Positions 23,030 to 34,285 of a DNA stretch of 64,000 nucleotides are shown piece after piece. The stretch covers positions 550,930,136-550,994,135 of the forward strand of contig NC_081413.1 of the NCBI RefSeq assembly GCF_030272615.1, given 5' to 3'. The notes below the pieces were generated by a model. The model saw only the letters and a list, made by a program, of their open reading frames with translations. It did no database searches and was not told the DNA's origin. Both the position numbers and the translations under genes were made by a program. The DNA comes from Cryptomeria japonica (lineage: Eukaryota; Streptophyta; Pinopsida; Cupressales; Cupressaceae). Numbering within the stretch: the first letter of the stretch is position 1; each line of letters starts with the position of its first letter.

Positions 23030-23900
23030 ATTATTTGCTAATGGGGTTAGGAAGGATGTTCTTCCTTCAAATCCCCACGAAGGAATAGTGTGAAAAGAAC
23101 CTAAGTCGGGATAGGTGAAGATCAAATTTGATGGGGCCTCAAAGGGCAACCTAGGAATGAGCGAGGCTAAATGTATTGCAATGGACCACAATGAAGTAAT
23201 TTCAGACCAAAGATCAACTAGCTTGGGGATCACTACCAATAATGAGGTGGAATTCAAGGTACCACTGATAGGATGAGGTGGAATTCAAGGCAACACTGAT
23301 AAGATTGGAATGTGGATAGGATCTCAATTTTCCGTAGATGCGTTGGGAGGGAGATTCTATGATTACAGATAATACAATTGAACAAAGGCATACTCCTAAT
23401 TGGAAATTTTAGAAATCCAGATCAAATTGTTATGGGAAGTGGCGGGAAAATTTGAAAGACACAAAATTTTCCATGTATATACAAAGAGGGTAGCACAATG
23501 GTAAATGAGCTAGCCAAATTAGCCTTAGATCAACCTTGTTGATTGTGAGGACTTGTTTGGGAGGGGGTGGTGTGCAGGTGGTGGCAGAGTGATGGCATTT
23601 CTTTCATGGTTTCCACACTGGTCTATGGATGTGATGAATGGGACGGGTCCATTTGGTCCTCTTTTCTAGATTTGTTAGCCTCGAGATGTGGTGCTTTTTT
23701 GGATTTGATAACACTAATTTTGGATTTGCTCGAGAAAAAGTGGATACATGAATTATGGTTGTGCTTAATGATGAAAGAATAGCATGATTGAAAGGTGGAC
23801 ATTTGCAATTGGATTGAGTGGTGGCTTGGTGAGTTGGGGGATGGTACATAAAAAATAACGACAATTAAGATTTTGGAGTTTGAGGAATGATCATTTATCA
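23030..23900 (+). pseudogene. LINE RNase H remnant and 3' flank
   Basis: The plus strand at 23110-23260 encodes Lys-Phe-Asp-Gly-Ala-Ser-Lys-Gly-Asn and later Thr-Asn-Asn-Glu, the first motifs of the LINE-type RNase H. At about 23480-23545 a degraded Phe-His-Val-Tyr and Asn-Glu-Leu-Ala-Lys-Leu-Ala follow. Many stops break it. It is on the opposite strand to the neighbouring remnant at 21003-22662, so the two are separate insertions. The open frames on either strand at 23567-23901 are not genes. Confidence 0.5.
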
Positions 23901-24029
23901 TGCTAGACTATTAGAATGACACCTTCACTATGATCTAGGCTATGAATTCTCCAGACATAAGCATGTAGGAGCTCTTAAATATTAGTCTATTGTAATGTGA
24001 TGCATTCTACTTGTTTTCTCCACTCCAGT

Positions 24030-24540
24030 GAAACCCTAGCCCTAGTCTTAACCCACCCTAATTAAACCCTAATCCTAAATTTAATTAAATCAGAAGATTC
24101 CCTAAACCAAATTGAAATCTAACCTTAAACCTAGTCCTCATTAAACACTAACCCTAACTAAATTATTTTACCCTGATTGAACCCTAACCCATCCTTAATG
24201 CTTAGCCCAATTAAAATTGAACCCTACACCTAACCATAACCATATTTGAATTGTCATCACAATTTTACCCTAACTTTAAATTCAATTAAACTCCAATATT
24301 TTAACCTTTACTAAACCCTAATCCAAATTGAAAAAAAACCTGAAATCTAATTGTAACTAAACCCTAACCCTAAATCTATAGTTTTCTTATAATTGAACCC
24401 TAATCCGACCTTAACCATAAGCCTAATTAAACTTGAACCCTACCCATAATCCAAACCTAACCCTAATTGAATTGCAACCCTAATTCTTATCCTAATTGAA
24501 CCTTAACTCTAAAACTAATTCAATTATAATCCTAAGCATA
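24030..24540 (+). repeat. Degenerate CCCTAA-rich array
   Basis: About 500 bp are built from variants of AACCCTAA and AACCCTAATTGAA, with irregular spacing of roughly 12-18 bp. The plant telomere repeat on this strand would be CCCTAAA, so this could be a decayed interstitial telomeric repeat or an unrelated minisatellite. The large LINE is inserted at its right edge. A short continuation (CTTAACCTTAACTAT) follows that element at 32601. Confidence 0.6.
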
Positions 24541-24557
24541 ACTATAATTGAATATAA
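24540..24557 (+). repeat. Target-site duplication of LINE, left copy
   Basis: The 18 bases AACTATAATTGAATATAA are repeated exactly at 32583-32600, defining the limits of the LINE insertion. Confidence 0.85.
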
Positions 24558-24608
24558 GTGCTAACAACTTCTCTCCAAAAGGTATTCCTAGCAGTTCAGG
24601 GAGTAGTC

Positions 24609-26420
24609 ATGGAGGGCAGTTGGATCCAGTATTCAAATTTGAGTGGGAGTGCTGGATCGGCATCGGGACAGCAGGCGGCAGAAGACATAGAGATTCCTGC
24701 AGATGGGGGGGGGGGGGGGGGGGGGGTTCAAATGGAAAGGACCTTGATGATCCCGTGGACTTAGGGGACCCAGGGGGAGGACCAACACCACATGATGAGT
24801 GGTTAACAGATGAGAGCGAGAAAGAGCAGGTTCAAACTTGAAAAATAGAAGACGGCAACTCGGTAGGAGCCCAAGGACAGCAAGAGATTTGTGTCTTAGA
24901 GAACACGGTGGAAGGAAAAGATCACCCGGAAAAGGTCTTCTCGTCAATGGACCCGAAAGGGGGACCCAATGGACAGACACGTAAGTGGTCCTCATTGTTT
25001 GGGGTAAAGCCTAAAGGTAAGACCTCTTTGCCTCCTGTTAAAAACTCCTTGAATGTGTCTCAAGGCAAGTTTGCTATCATTGTTCCAGACCAAATCATAG
25101 ACCAAAACATTGCCAGAATGGAAAACACTTTAATTGGTAATTTTTTGGGGTCAAGACCTAATATAGAAATAGTTTGTGGATTTGTCAAAAGAAAGTGGAA
25201 CCTGAAAGGTCAGGTTGATGTGGTAGTAATGAACAAAGGTTGTCTATCTTTCTCTTTTTCCTGTGATGAGGATAGAAGAAACATTCTTTGTAGTGGATCT
25301 TGGACAATAGGTAAATACATTATGTACATCCAGAAGTGGTACCCTAATGTAGCAAAAGGAAAGAATTTTTTGGTCCAAGTCCCGGTGTGGGTCAAGCTCC
25401 CTGGGCTCCCAATGGAATTCTGGGAGGAAGACGTTTTTGTAGGAATTGCCAATACCTTTGGGGAGCTCATCGTTATTGACCAAGTCACGGCATCCAAAAG
25501 AAGACTGATTTATTCTAGGATCTGTGTTGGAGTCAAACCTGACATGAACATGCATGAACATACCAGAGGAAATAGAGATAGAATCGAAACTGGGGAAGTG
25601 GAAGCAAAATATTGTTTATGAAACAATCCCCTTCGCCTGTTTCCATTGTAAAAAGGTGGGACAGTGGGCTAAAAAATGTCCAAATATGGAGGATAAACCC
25701 TTACCCCAAACTAAGGTCTGGAAAAAAGTAGACAAGCCATCAAAAGCCTTGGAATCCAACGATCTTAATCAGGAGAATCAGTCTCAGATAGGACGGGTGG
25801 AGGAAGAAATTACCAGCGAAGTGGGTAATGAACTAAAGATTCAGATGGTGAAGTAGAATGTTGAGGACTCAAAGTACAAAGAAAAAGACAACACTCAACA
25901 AGAAGAACCAAAAGAGGATAAGAAAGAGTTAATCCCAGATAAAGGAAAAAAGAAACCCTCAGTCAATGAGGAAGGAGATAACTTTAACCTTGTTTCAGAA
26001 CCTCGAGATCAAGATAAAGAAATAGACTGATTCCAGAAGGCCCAACCCGATACCATTATGGGCCAAGGGCTATCGGAAATCTCTCTAACCACCCCAGCAA
26101 AGGGAAAGCTGGCATTTTTGGAAGAATAAGATCCAAAATGGGGAGATGAACAAGACATAAAAAAGGCACTGGGGAAGAATGAAACAAAGTAGGAAGACGA
26201 AGAAGCAGCAGAGGATAAAAGAAGGAACAAGCAAAAAAAAAGAATAACAATAACCCAGTCAATAGTACGATGACTAGAAACACCGGAAGCAGGCTTGGTG
26301 ATGTGGCAGCACAACATACTTCCCCAGGAAGACACTCAAATGCCAAGAAAAGATCTTTGGAAACAAGCAGGAACCTAGCAGATGGTACCCAAAGAACCAT
26401 CTTTGAGGCAGGTATTTCCA
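24609..26420 (+). pseudogene. LINE ORF1, broken
   Basis: Plant LINE ORF1 proteins bind the element RNA. The likely start is the ATG at 24609. The frame shifts at a 22-base G tract (24705-24726), then has a TGA at 24839-24841. The core at 24908-25621 contains a DUF4283-like domain, with a Ser-Phe-Ser-Cys-Asp-Glu-Asp then Gly-Ser-Trp pattern and a Val-Trp-Val-Lys-Leu-Pro-Gly-Leu-Pro motif. A second frameshift near 25555, where an ATGAACATG word is partly duplicated, leads into a zinc knuckle at about 25640 (Cys-x2-Cys-x4-Gln-x4-Cys). A Gln stands where His is expected, so the knuckle is damaged. A Lys/Glu-rich tail with more stops continues to about 26420. Confidence 0.7.
24705..24726 (+). repeat. 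22-base poly(G) tract inside LINE ORF1
   Basis: An uninterrupted run of 22 G lies in ORF1. The reading frame of the N-terminal part (starting 24609) and that of the rest differ across this run, so replication slippage or an assembly length error here explains the frameshift. Confidence 0.85.
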
Positions 26421-26427
26421 AAAATCC

Positions 26428-29400
26428 ATGAAAATCATCTCCTGGAACATTAGGGGACTTAATAGTCCCCACAAGCATAATTTAGTTAAAAATATGATTA
26501 GAGATAAAAACCCTGATATTTTTTTGATTCAAGAAACTAAGATGGTTAAAGATAAAGTTGAAAGTTTGAATATGTTCAAAAATGGTGGAGTCAGCAGAGG
26601 TAGTTCAGAAGGTGCTTCAGGAGGAATTGTTACCTTCTGGAACAAAAACAATGTAGAAGGAGAGGTGTTGATACAGGACAACAATCTGGCTTGTATAAGA
26701 TTTAAGCACATTAAGAATTGTACAACCCGGGTTCTAACTAACATTTATGCCCCCAACACAAAGACTGGTAGAAGTGGGATGTGGAGACATCTAACTGGGT
26801 TGAGAAGTAAGTTTGCTGAGGACAGTTGGATAATTATGGGAGATTTCAATACTCCCTTGAAGGAAAATGAGAAAAAGGGAGGGAGTCAAGCTAATCTGGA
26901 CAACAGACTAGACTTGATGGAATTCATAAACAATAATGCAATTCATGATCTGGAATTGCAAGGAGTCAAATACACCTGGACCAACAGAAGAAGTGGTGAA
27001 AATCTTATCCAAGTTAGACTCGATAGAGCACTGCTTTCCTTAGATTGGTATAATCTTCATGATTGTTCATTATCCTCTCACATAAGGGCTGGATCAGATC
27101 ATTATCCCATAACCTTTACGGCTGATGTAAAGAACAGAAGAAGACATTTCCCTTATAGATTTCAAAAAATGTGGACCAGACACCCGGATCTGGAAAATAA
27201 GATTAAGGAATGGTGGCAGGTCAGTATTGAAGGGAACGCCATGTACAAAGTGGTTAAAAAGCTGAAGAATGTTAAAGATAATGTTAAGAAGTGGAATAAG
27301 GAGTGCTTTGGGAACATCTTTACCTCAAAATATACAACCCTCTTAGAGCTGAAGGAAATCCAAGATTAGATACAGATCAATGGTTACACTAATATGTCTA
27401 GAAACACTGAAGATGTTATTCTTATGAGATATCATGATATAATAGCTAAAGAGGAAACCTACTAGAAACAAAGATCGAGGAATGTCTGGTTAAAGGAGGG
27501 GGACAGGAACACTAAATACTTCCATATGTCCACCTTAAGACATAAGGCCATGAATAGAATTGTTCAGATTAAAGTGAATGGCAGATGTGTTGTTGATGAT
27601 GATTCTATGAGCAAGGCTGCTATGGATTTTTTCTCAAATTTACTTGCTAAGGACCAGAATTTGGAAATACAGGCACAGAGGGAACTCTCGAACAACATAC
27701 CTACCATTTTGGGGGAGGAACAAAATGATCACCTGTCGGCTATCCCTTCCCATGAAGAAATTTTGATAGTTGTCAAATCCTTTGAAGGCAACAAAGCCCC
27801 AGGTCTGGATGGCTTTCCCATGTTTTTCTTCCAAATGTACTGGCATATTATAGGAGAAGATGTCACCAGAGCTGTGAAAGAGTTTTTTGGTGCTAGGAAA
27901 CTATTAAAGAAAGTTAATGGTACTTTTATTGCTCTCATTCCCAAAAAGATGGGGGCAGACTCGATGGATCTTTTCAGACCTATAAGTTTATGCAACTCTC
28001 TCTATAAGATTATCTCTAAGGTCCTAACCTCTAGAATTTTGAAGCTGTTGCCCTCCATCATTTCGCCTCAACAAAGCGGTTTTGTCCCAGGAAGACAAAT
28101 TTTGGATTCTATCATCTCTGTCCATGAAAATATCCACTCACTGGAATTCTCTAAAAAAGAAGGTTTTCTCTTCTGAAATTGGATCTCTCTAAAGCCTATG
28201 ATAGAGTGGACTGGGATTTTATGGTGGATGTTCTCTCTGCTTTTGGCTTTAGTCCTAGAAGTGTCAGCCTTATCAGACAACTTGTCTCCTCGACATCTTT
28301 CTCTGTTTTAATGAATGGCTCACCCTTTCCTTTCTTTAAAGCCTCAAGAGGTCTTAGGCAGGGGGATCCCCTATCTCCAGTGATCTTCATCATCATGGCG
28401 GAATGCTTGGGGAGATATATTGGTAAGCTGGTTGAGAAAGGGGAGTTTTGCGGTTTGAATCCCTCCTCGGCAGATCAAATATGGTCTCATCAGTAGTTTG
28501 TTGATGACTCTATAATAATGGGAAAAGCCATTGTTAAGGACTCTAGAAGACTAAAAAAGGCTTTGGACAACTATGGAGAGGCCACTGGTCAACTAATTAA
28601 TTGGTCTAAAAGCTTTGTTTATTTTTTTAATACCCCAGAGAGAAGGAAGATTAAAATTAGTAACATTCTGGGAGGCCAAATTGGTAGTCTGCCTACTTCT
28701 TACTTGGGGCTCCCATTAGGCCTTGATCCTTCAGACACCTTTTGGGGAGCCTTGGTGGATAAATTCCAAAAAAAGATGTTTGGATGGAAGGGAGCTCTCC
28801 TTAGCCAAGCAGGTAAGGTCCAACTACTTAAATCTACCCTTCAGAGCACCTCCCTCTATGCCATCAATCTGTTCAGGATTCCAGCTAAGTATGTTGAGGC
28901 CATTGAAAAGATTTAGAGATCCTTCTTATGGACAGGGGTGGAAGAGAAGAAAAGAATGAACTTAATTGCATGGGAGAAGGTCTGTAAGCCTAAGAATAAA
29001 GGAGGTCTTGGCCTTAGAAGAATAAGAGACATAAATGATCATCTCATGGCCAAGCAGATTTGGAGAGGATATAGAAATCAAGGAGAGTGGAAAAAAATAT
29101 GGGACAACAAATACAAAAGCTAATGCCCAAATCTTCAAAGTTTCCTCAAAGTGGAGACCATCCCTATTGGTTCCAATATTTGGAAAAGTGTCTCTAGTAC
29201 TAGAGACTTAATTATCTAAGGTACAAAGTGGAAGCTAGGGAAAGGGAATCTTATTCAGTTTTGGGAGGACCCCTGGCTTTTGGATTCCCCTTTGAATGGA
29301 AACCCTGAGTGGAACAGATATTAGAACCAATGCAAGGAAAGATTTGGAACCAAGGTTGAGGATTACTGGAAAGATGGACAGTGGAAAGACTTATCTCAAG

Positions 29401-30580
29401 TGGATTAGTCTTTAGGTAGTTTGAACAAAGTTATGAACTCTATGGTGAGGATTGAAGAAGAAGACCGAATAATTTGGAAACTCACAGCTAGTGGTACTTT
29501 TTCAGTGACTTCTCTATATCATCAACAGTTCAAGACCATGGAAAGCCCTTGCTGGGCCAAAGCTTGGGTGAAAGGCCTCATACCCAAAATCAATATTTTC
29601 TTTTGGATAGCCCTTCAAGACAAAATTCTCACTACTGAGAATATCATAAAAAGAGGTATCAACATGCCTAGTTTCTGTATTCTTTGCAAGCAGAATGAGG
29701 AGACAACAAATCATATGCTCTTCCACTGTCCCTTCTTTGCTGATGTTTGGGGAAGTTGTCTGGATCAATTCAATATTAGTTGTAGCTTCCCTAATTCGAT
29801 TCAAGAAATTTTCAAGTCTTGGCATCATCCTTCAAAAAACAAAACTACAACCTTATTATGGAAAATTGTTTTACCCCACATGTGTTGGGGTCTTTGGAAA
29901 GAGAGAAATGATAGGATTTTTAGGGAAAAGACCACTAAGGCCAAAATTGTGTTCGAAAAAATTAAAAGAAGCATAATGGAAAATCTAAATATCATAGGTG
30001 GTTTTGATAATCCTCACACTAAGGAGGATCAATGTATCTATAAAAAGTGGAGACTAAAGGCTCAAGAGAGTGTTCAGAGTAACCCTAGAGAAGGAGTGAG
30101 ATGGACCAGCCCGCCTGGAGGATGGATGAAAATCAATTTTGATGGGGCCTCTAAGGGTAACCCGGGGATTGTTGGATGTGAAGTGGTCCTAAGGGATGAA
30201 CGGGGAATATGTAAAATCATTAAATGTATACCCATAGGAAATCAAACCAATCATGTAGTCGAAGCCATGGCGGCCTATCATGGGATGATCCTTGCAAAGG
30301 AAGCCAAATGCACTAAAGTTTGGTGCGAAGAAGACTCCTTAAACATTATCAACTGTTTAAATATGAAATTCCCGCCATCCTGGTCTATTAGTAATGCTAT
30401 TAAAGCTACTAGGAAAATTAGTGAAGAGTTTGACATGTGTGTTTTTACACATGTTTACAGGGAGGCCAACTCTTGTGTTGACTAGGCTGCCAACCTGGCT
30501 TGCCAATCGGGAGACATCATTATTGATTATGGTGAAACCGAGATTGCAAGCGAAATGAAAGCCTTGCTCAATCAAGACTG
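26428..30580 (+). pseudogene. LINE ORF2: endonuclease, reverse transcriptase, RNase H, broken
   Basis: ORF2 nicks the target and copies the RNA. From 26428 an APE-type endonuclease reads Ile-Ser-Trp-Asn-Ile-Arg-Gly-Leu-Asn, then Gln-Glu-Thr-Lys, then Gly-Asp-Phe-Asn, and finally Gly-Ser-Asp-His-Tyr-Pro. This part is complete up to a TAG at 27367. The reverse transcriptase follows at 27470-28916 with Leu-Ile-Pro-Lys, the Ser-Lys-Ala-Tyr-Asp-Arg-Val-Asp-Trp catalytic motif, Arg-Gly-Leu-Arg-Gln-Gly-Asp-Pro, and Phe-Val-Asp-Asp at about 28500. A zinc-binding region (29500-29770) and a C-terminal RNase H (about 30120-30520, Asp-Gly-Ala-Ser-Lys-Gly-Asn-Pro-Gly first motif) complete it. Breaks include stops at 27367, 27463, 28494 and 28914 and a frameshift near 28176. 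Several replace Trp or Gln codons. Confidence 0.8.
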
Positions 30581-30797
30581 AAGCTACACAAGGCAACGCG
30601 GTACTTTTTAATTATTATTTCTAATGACCTTTCTGCCTTCTTTGATGCAGGGCTCGTTTGAAGATAATGAAATCTTAAATAGGTGTCTTATCATAATTAA
30701 TTGGCACGAATTCTGGGCGCTCTCAAAGAATAACCACAGAAACCAGAGGGGAAGTGACCAAATTAAGAGAAGGAACTGCAAGGAAGGAGCTGGAAAA

Positions 30798-32362
30798 ATG
30801 GGAGGTAACAAGAAGAGATTTGAACCTGCTTCCTGCTCGGACTGGAAAAAGAATGATGAAGTCTGGGATATCCTCCAGCAAGGAGGAATGAATGGTTTCA
30901 TGGAACGACTAAGTGGTAAAGACCCCACAATTACTTCTTACTTCATCAAGAACTGGAAAAATGGAAAAATTCTGATTGGCTCACAGATGATGAATGTCGA
31001 TGAAGAGATTATTGCCGAGGCTATGGGGATGTCTACTGAGGGTATGAAATTTTACAGGGACAGAGGAATATCTGACAAAGCTGCAGACAAGTTTCCAGTT
31101 ACGGATGGAGAGAGGTGAAAGATGATCAAAATTGACAATTCCTACCACTCCCGAAAGAGAATTTGCAGGCCTTAGAGGTTTGTTTTTTTCGCTTCTATTG
31201 AATACATTACCTTAGATGGTAGGTTTACCAAAGCCTACGGGCATCATTTCGTTCTTCTTAATCATTTTCATCATGGAGAGAGGGTTAGCCTTCCCTATTA
31301 CCTAGCCTGTTCTATGGATCACACCATAAAGGAAATCCAGAGGGATCCTAAAGGTGATCATGCCCTTCACCAGGGGCTTATGGTCCTGGTTTATAAAATG
31401 CTAAAGGGGAAGTGCATTGAAAAGCCTATCAAAGGCAAAAATGTTAGAGACGAAACTACAAAATGTAAGGATAGTGGTTTTAATTTTGACTCGGAAACTG
31501 AGGGAGAGTCGGAGGAAACTAGCAAGAAAGGGAGGATTAGGGCCAAGAAAAGGAGGATTATTGTGGATTCTGATACGTTGGACTCTGCAACTGAATCCCT
31601 TGAGGAAAAATCTGCTAAAAAAAGGAAAGGGAAAACCACTGGAAAAAAGGCTCAGAAAAAGAACATTAAAAAGGGGAACAATTCCAACTTCAATCATGTT
31701 CAGATTGAATCGGAAGAGGAGGTTGAAGAAAACAAGGTGGTTGATAGTCAGGATAAAGAAGGGGAGGGTAACCTGGTGATGGATAATTTGGAGACCGTGA
31801 ATACCACGAATCAACATAAGGAGGAAAAAGGGGATAAAAGTGACAATCTACTATGGTGAAGGATGTTAACGGTTTGAAAACCGATACACAGGCCATTGCT
31901 AGAATTACAGTTGGTGACAATCCCTTGGTGGAACATGTTAAAGAACTGGTAGCCGTTATGCATAATGCACAAGCTATTGAATGCATGGTTGGAAAAATTA
32001 TGGCAACGGAGAAAAAGGTCAACCAGATGGGAGATCCTAAGGAAATGGAAAACAAAATGAAAGATTTCAGCATCAGAATTGACAAGTTGGAGCTCAATGT
32101 AAAGAAGATAGCCGACCAAAACTTCCAAATCCTCAAATCCTCGGTGGACAACATGAACATCCTTATTAACAGGTTCAAGAATGATGCAGATAAGGAGGGT
32201 GATAAAGAGCAGTTGAACAAGAAAGGGCGTGAAAGGAGGACTAGAGCGAACACAAAGAAAAAAGGTGACAAAGAAGGTCGTGAGCTGCAGGATTTGAAGA
32301 CCTCAACGAACAACATGAAACAAATGGTTGTTCACGCTGAGGAAATTATGAATAGTATTTAG
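30798..32362 (+). pseudogene. LINE third ORF (ORF3), unknown function, broken
   Basis: This frame lies between the end of ORF2 and the LINE 3' tail. From the ATG at 30798 it stays in one frame to 31859, except for a TGA (31116-31118) and a TAG (31173-31175), both where Trp would suit. A frameshift near 31853 then leads into 31853-32362. The predicted protein of about 520 residues has three parts: an N-terminal globular region (residues 1-200, with Trp-Asp-Ile-Leu-Gln, Val-Asp-Glu-Glu-Ile-Ile-Ala-Glu-Ala and Leu-Pro-Tyr-Tyr-Leu patterns), a Ser/Glu/Lys-rich basic middle (about 215-350) that looks like a nuclear-localisation and disordered region, and a coiled coil with a basic tail (about 355-520). 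I cannot name the family. A related intact frame occurs at 5526-6176. Confidence 0.6.
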
Positions 32363-32582
32363 TTTCTGTTGTTGTCCCTGTTTAGGTCTCTTTGCTGTCT
32401 TTTTGCTTTCCTTTTGCTGTCTATACCGAGATACTTTATTATGTTATGTTGTGTTTAGTTGATCCCTTTTGGTGGGTTCATTTTGTTTTTTTTAAAGTGA
32501 CCAGGCATTTTTTTTAGCAGTTCTCTCTCCTGGCTTGTTCAAGGTTCGGGTACCTTTCAAATACCTGCTTTTACTTAATCAA

Positions 32583-32600
32583 AACTATAATTGAATATAA
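32583..32600 (+). repeat. Target-site duplication of LINE, right copy
   Basis: Exact copy of the 18 bases at 24540-24557, directly after the A-ending LINE tail. Confidence 0.85.
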
Positions 32601-33040
32601 TCTTAACCTTAACTATGTATATAATTAAAATGAATAGATTTAATAACAATAAGTTAGATTATTCAACCTTAACAATAATATATGTGCATATTTCTATCTT
32701 CTTTGAATATTAGAGAAATAATTTTAATTATCGAAGAAGAGAATGTCAACAATGTTAGCCCTTCACTCACTTGTTTTAGTAATCTCACGATGTTAGGAGA
32801 GTCATACCCAACTAATACATTGATATTAATATAATATAATTATTAACTAAATCACTCTATAATGTAATATAATAACAAATTTATTTAAAATTATTCTTAC
32901 ATTATATATATTAATTATTATATTATAGCTAAATATTATAATATAGAACTATAATATTATATATTTTATTATTAAAATATATTATTATTAAACAATATCT
33001 TGATTAATATATGTGTTTATACTATATATTTTATTAAACA
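32601..33040. other. AT-rich spacer
   Basis: Very AT-rich, with many TATTAT and TTAATAT words. No gene or element boundary seen. Confidence 0.5.
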
Positions 33041-34190
33041 TGGGTCATTGAGTTTGACTTGAAAACTACACAATTGAATCCTGATAGCAATATCAGAGTT
33101 TGAATCGTTATGGAAAATATCTCCTATTTATCAACTGATGAGCTAAAGGGGCTCTATAATGAATGGTTTATAAGGCACAACACTCGTTGAAGGTTTTGCA
33201 ATGGGTCTGGGTTGCAAGCTAAGCGGGTTTAACCTTGGAGGAAACTTTGTGGTTTAGCATACTTGAGTTGGAATAGTACTAGAATGGATGACCTCCTCAG
33301 AAGGCCCAATGCTTCACATCTATGGGCATCACCTAGATGCGATAAGTGTTAAGTGGACCATTCATTCGCATGAGAGATGGGTTCTTATGAACCACTACTC
33401 ATGAAACATCGATCATTGAGTTTGACTCAAAAACTACATAGTTGAATCCTAATAGCAATATCAAAGTTTGACTTGTTGTGGAAATATCTATTACTTATCA
33501 ATTGATTAGCTAAAGGGGATCTATAATGAATGGTTCATAAGGCACGACACTTCTTGAAATTTTTGCAAATGGGGTTGCAAGATAAGTGGGTTTAACCTTA
33601 GAGGAAACTTTGTGTTTAAGTGTGCTTGAGTTGCGATAGTACTAGAATAGGTGACCTCCCAAGAAGGCTCAATGCTTCACAGTTGTGAGCATCACCTAGA
33701 TGTAATGAGTTCTAAGTGGACCATTCAATCTCATGAGAGATGAGTTCCTATGAACCACTACTCAAGAAACATGGGTCATTGAGTTTGACCCAAAAACTAT
33801 GCAGTTGAATCTCGATATCAATATATCATACTTTGACTTGTTGTGGAAAATATCTCCTACTTATCAATCGATGACCTAAAGGGGATCTATAATGAATGGT
33901 TCATAAGGCACAACACTATTGAAGGTTTTACAAATCAAGTTGCAAGATAAGTGGGTTTAACCTTGGTGGAAACTTCATGGTTAAGCGCGCTTGTGTTGGA
34001 GTAGTACTGGGATGGGTGACCTCCTGAGAAGGCCCATTGCTTCACTTTTGTGAGCATCATCTGGATGAAATGAGCTCCACGTGGCAATTCATTCTCACAA
34101 GAGATGGGTTCTTGTGAACCATTACTCATGAAACATGGGTCATTGAGTTTGACTCAAAAACTACACAGTTAAATCTTGATACCAATAACA
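33041..34190 (+). repeat. Tandem array of a 5S-rRNA-derived unit (Cassandra-like)
   Basis: Three units begin with a GGGTCATTGAGTTTGAC-type line at about 33041, 33409 and 33772 (periods 368, 363), with a partial fourth at 34136. Each unit contains, at about 33240-33318, 33602-33680 and 33968-34045, a segment like the second half of plant 5S rRNA: GTTAAGC, GTAGTACT and GGATGGGTGACCTCC in order. This segment holds the 5S internal pol III control regions. Cassandra elements are plant TRIM retrotransposons with 5S sequence in their LTRs, and LTR-LTR recombination yields tandem arrays of this period. The TGATACCA word near 34180 could be a reversed primer-binding site, which leaves the exact class open. 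The 5' half of 5S is not recognisable, so these are not 5S genes. Confidence 0.6.
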
Positions 34191-34285
34191 CATTTTATTA
34201 TTATCGATTAATATTATAATAATGTATTAATATATTATTGTCAGGTATTATATTTTTTATGATGATTATTAAATTCATTGAATAT

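Larger units (their letters stand above)
24558..32582 (+). mobile_element. Long L1-type LINE with three ORFs, decayed
   Basis: The 8,025-bp insertion is bounded by an exact 18-bp duplication. It holds ORF1 (nucleic-acid-binding, zinc knuckle), ORF2 (endonuclease, reverse transcriptase, zinc-binding region, RNase H) and a third ORF of about 520 codons. A T-rich 3' untranslated region follows, ending in TTTTACTTAATCAAAA. The endonuclease and RT motifs place it in the L1 clade of plant LINEs with an RNase H. All three ORFs carry stops or frameshifts, so this copy is not autonomous. Because the third ORF lies inside the duplications it belongs to the element and is not host flank. Confidence 0.85.

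Noticed and set aside
24030-24540. True telomere or chromosome end
   Set aside because: Repeat units are highly degenerate and irregular, and the array is flanked on both sides by ordinary interspersed elements.
33041-34190. Functional 5S rRNA genes
   Set aside because: Only the 3' half of 5S is recognisable, control boxes carry substitutions and the unit period is that of a repeat element.
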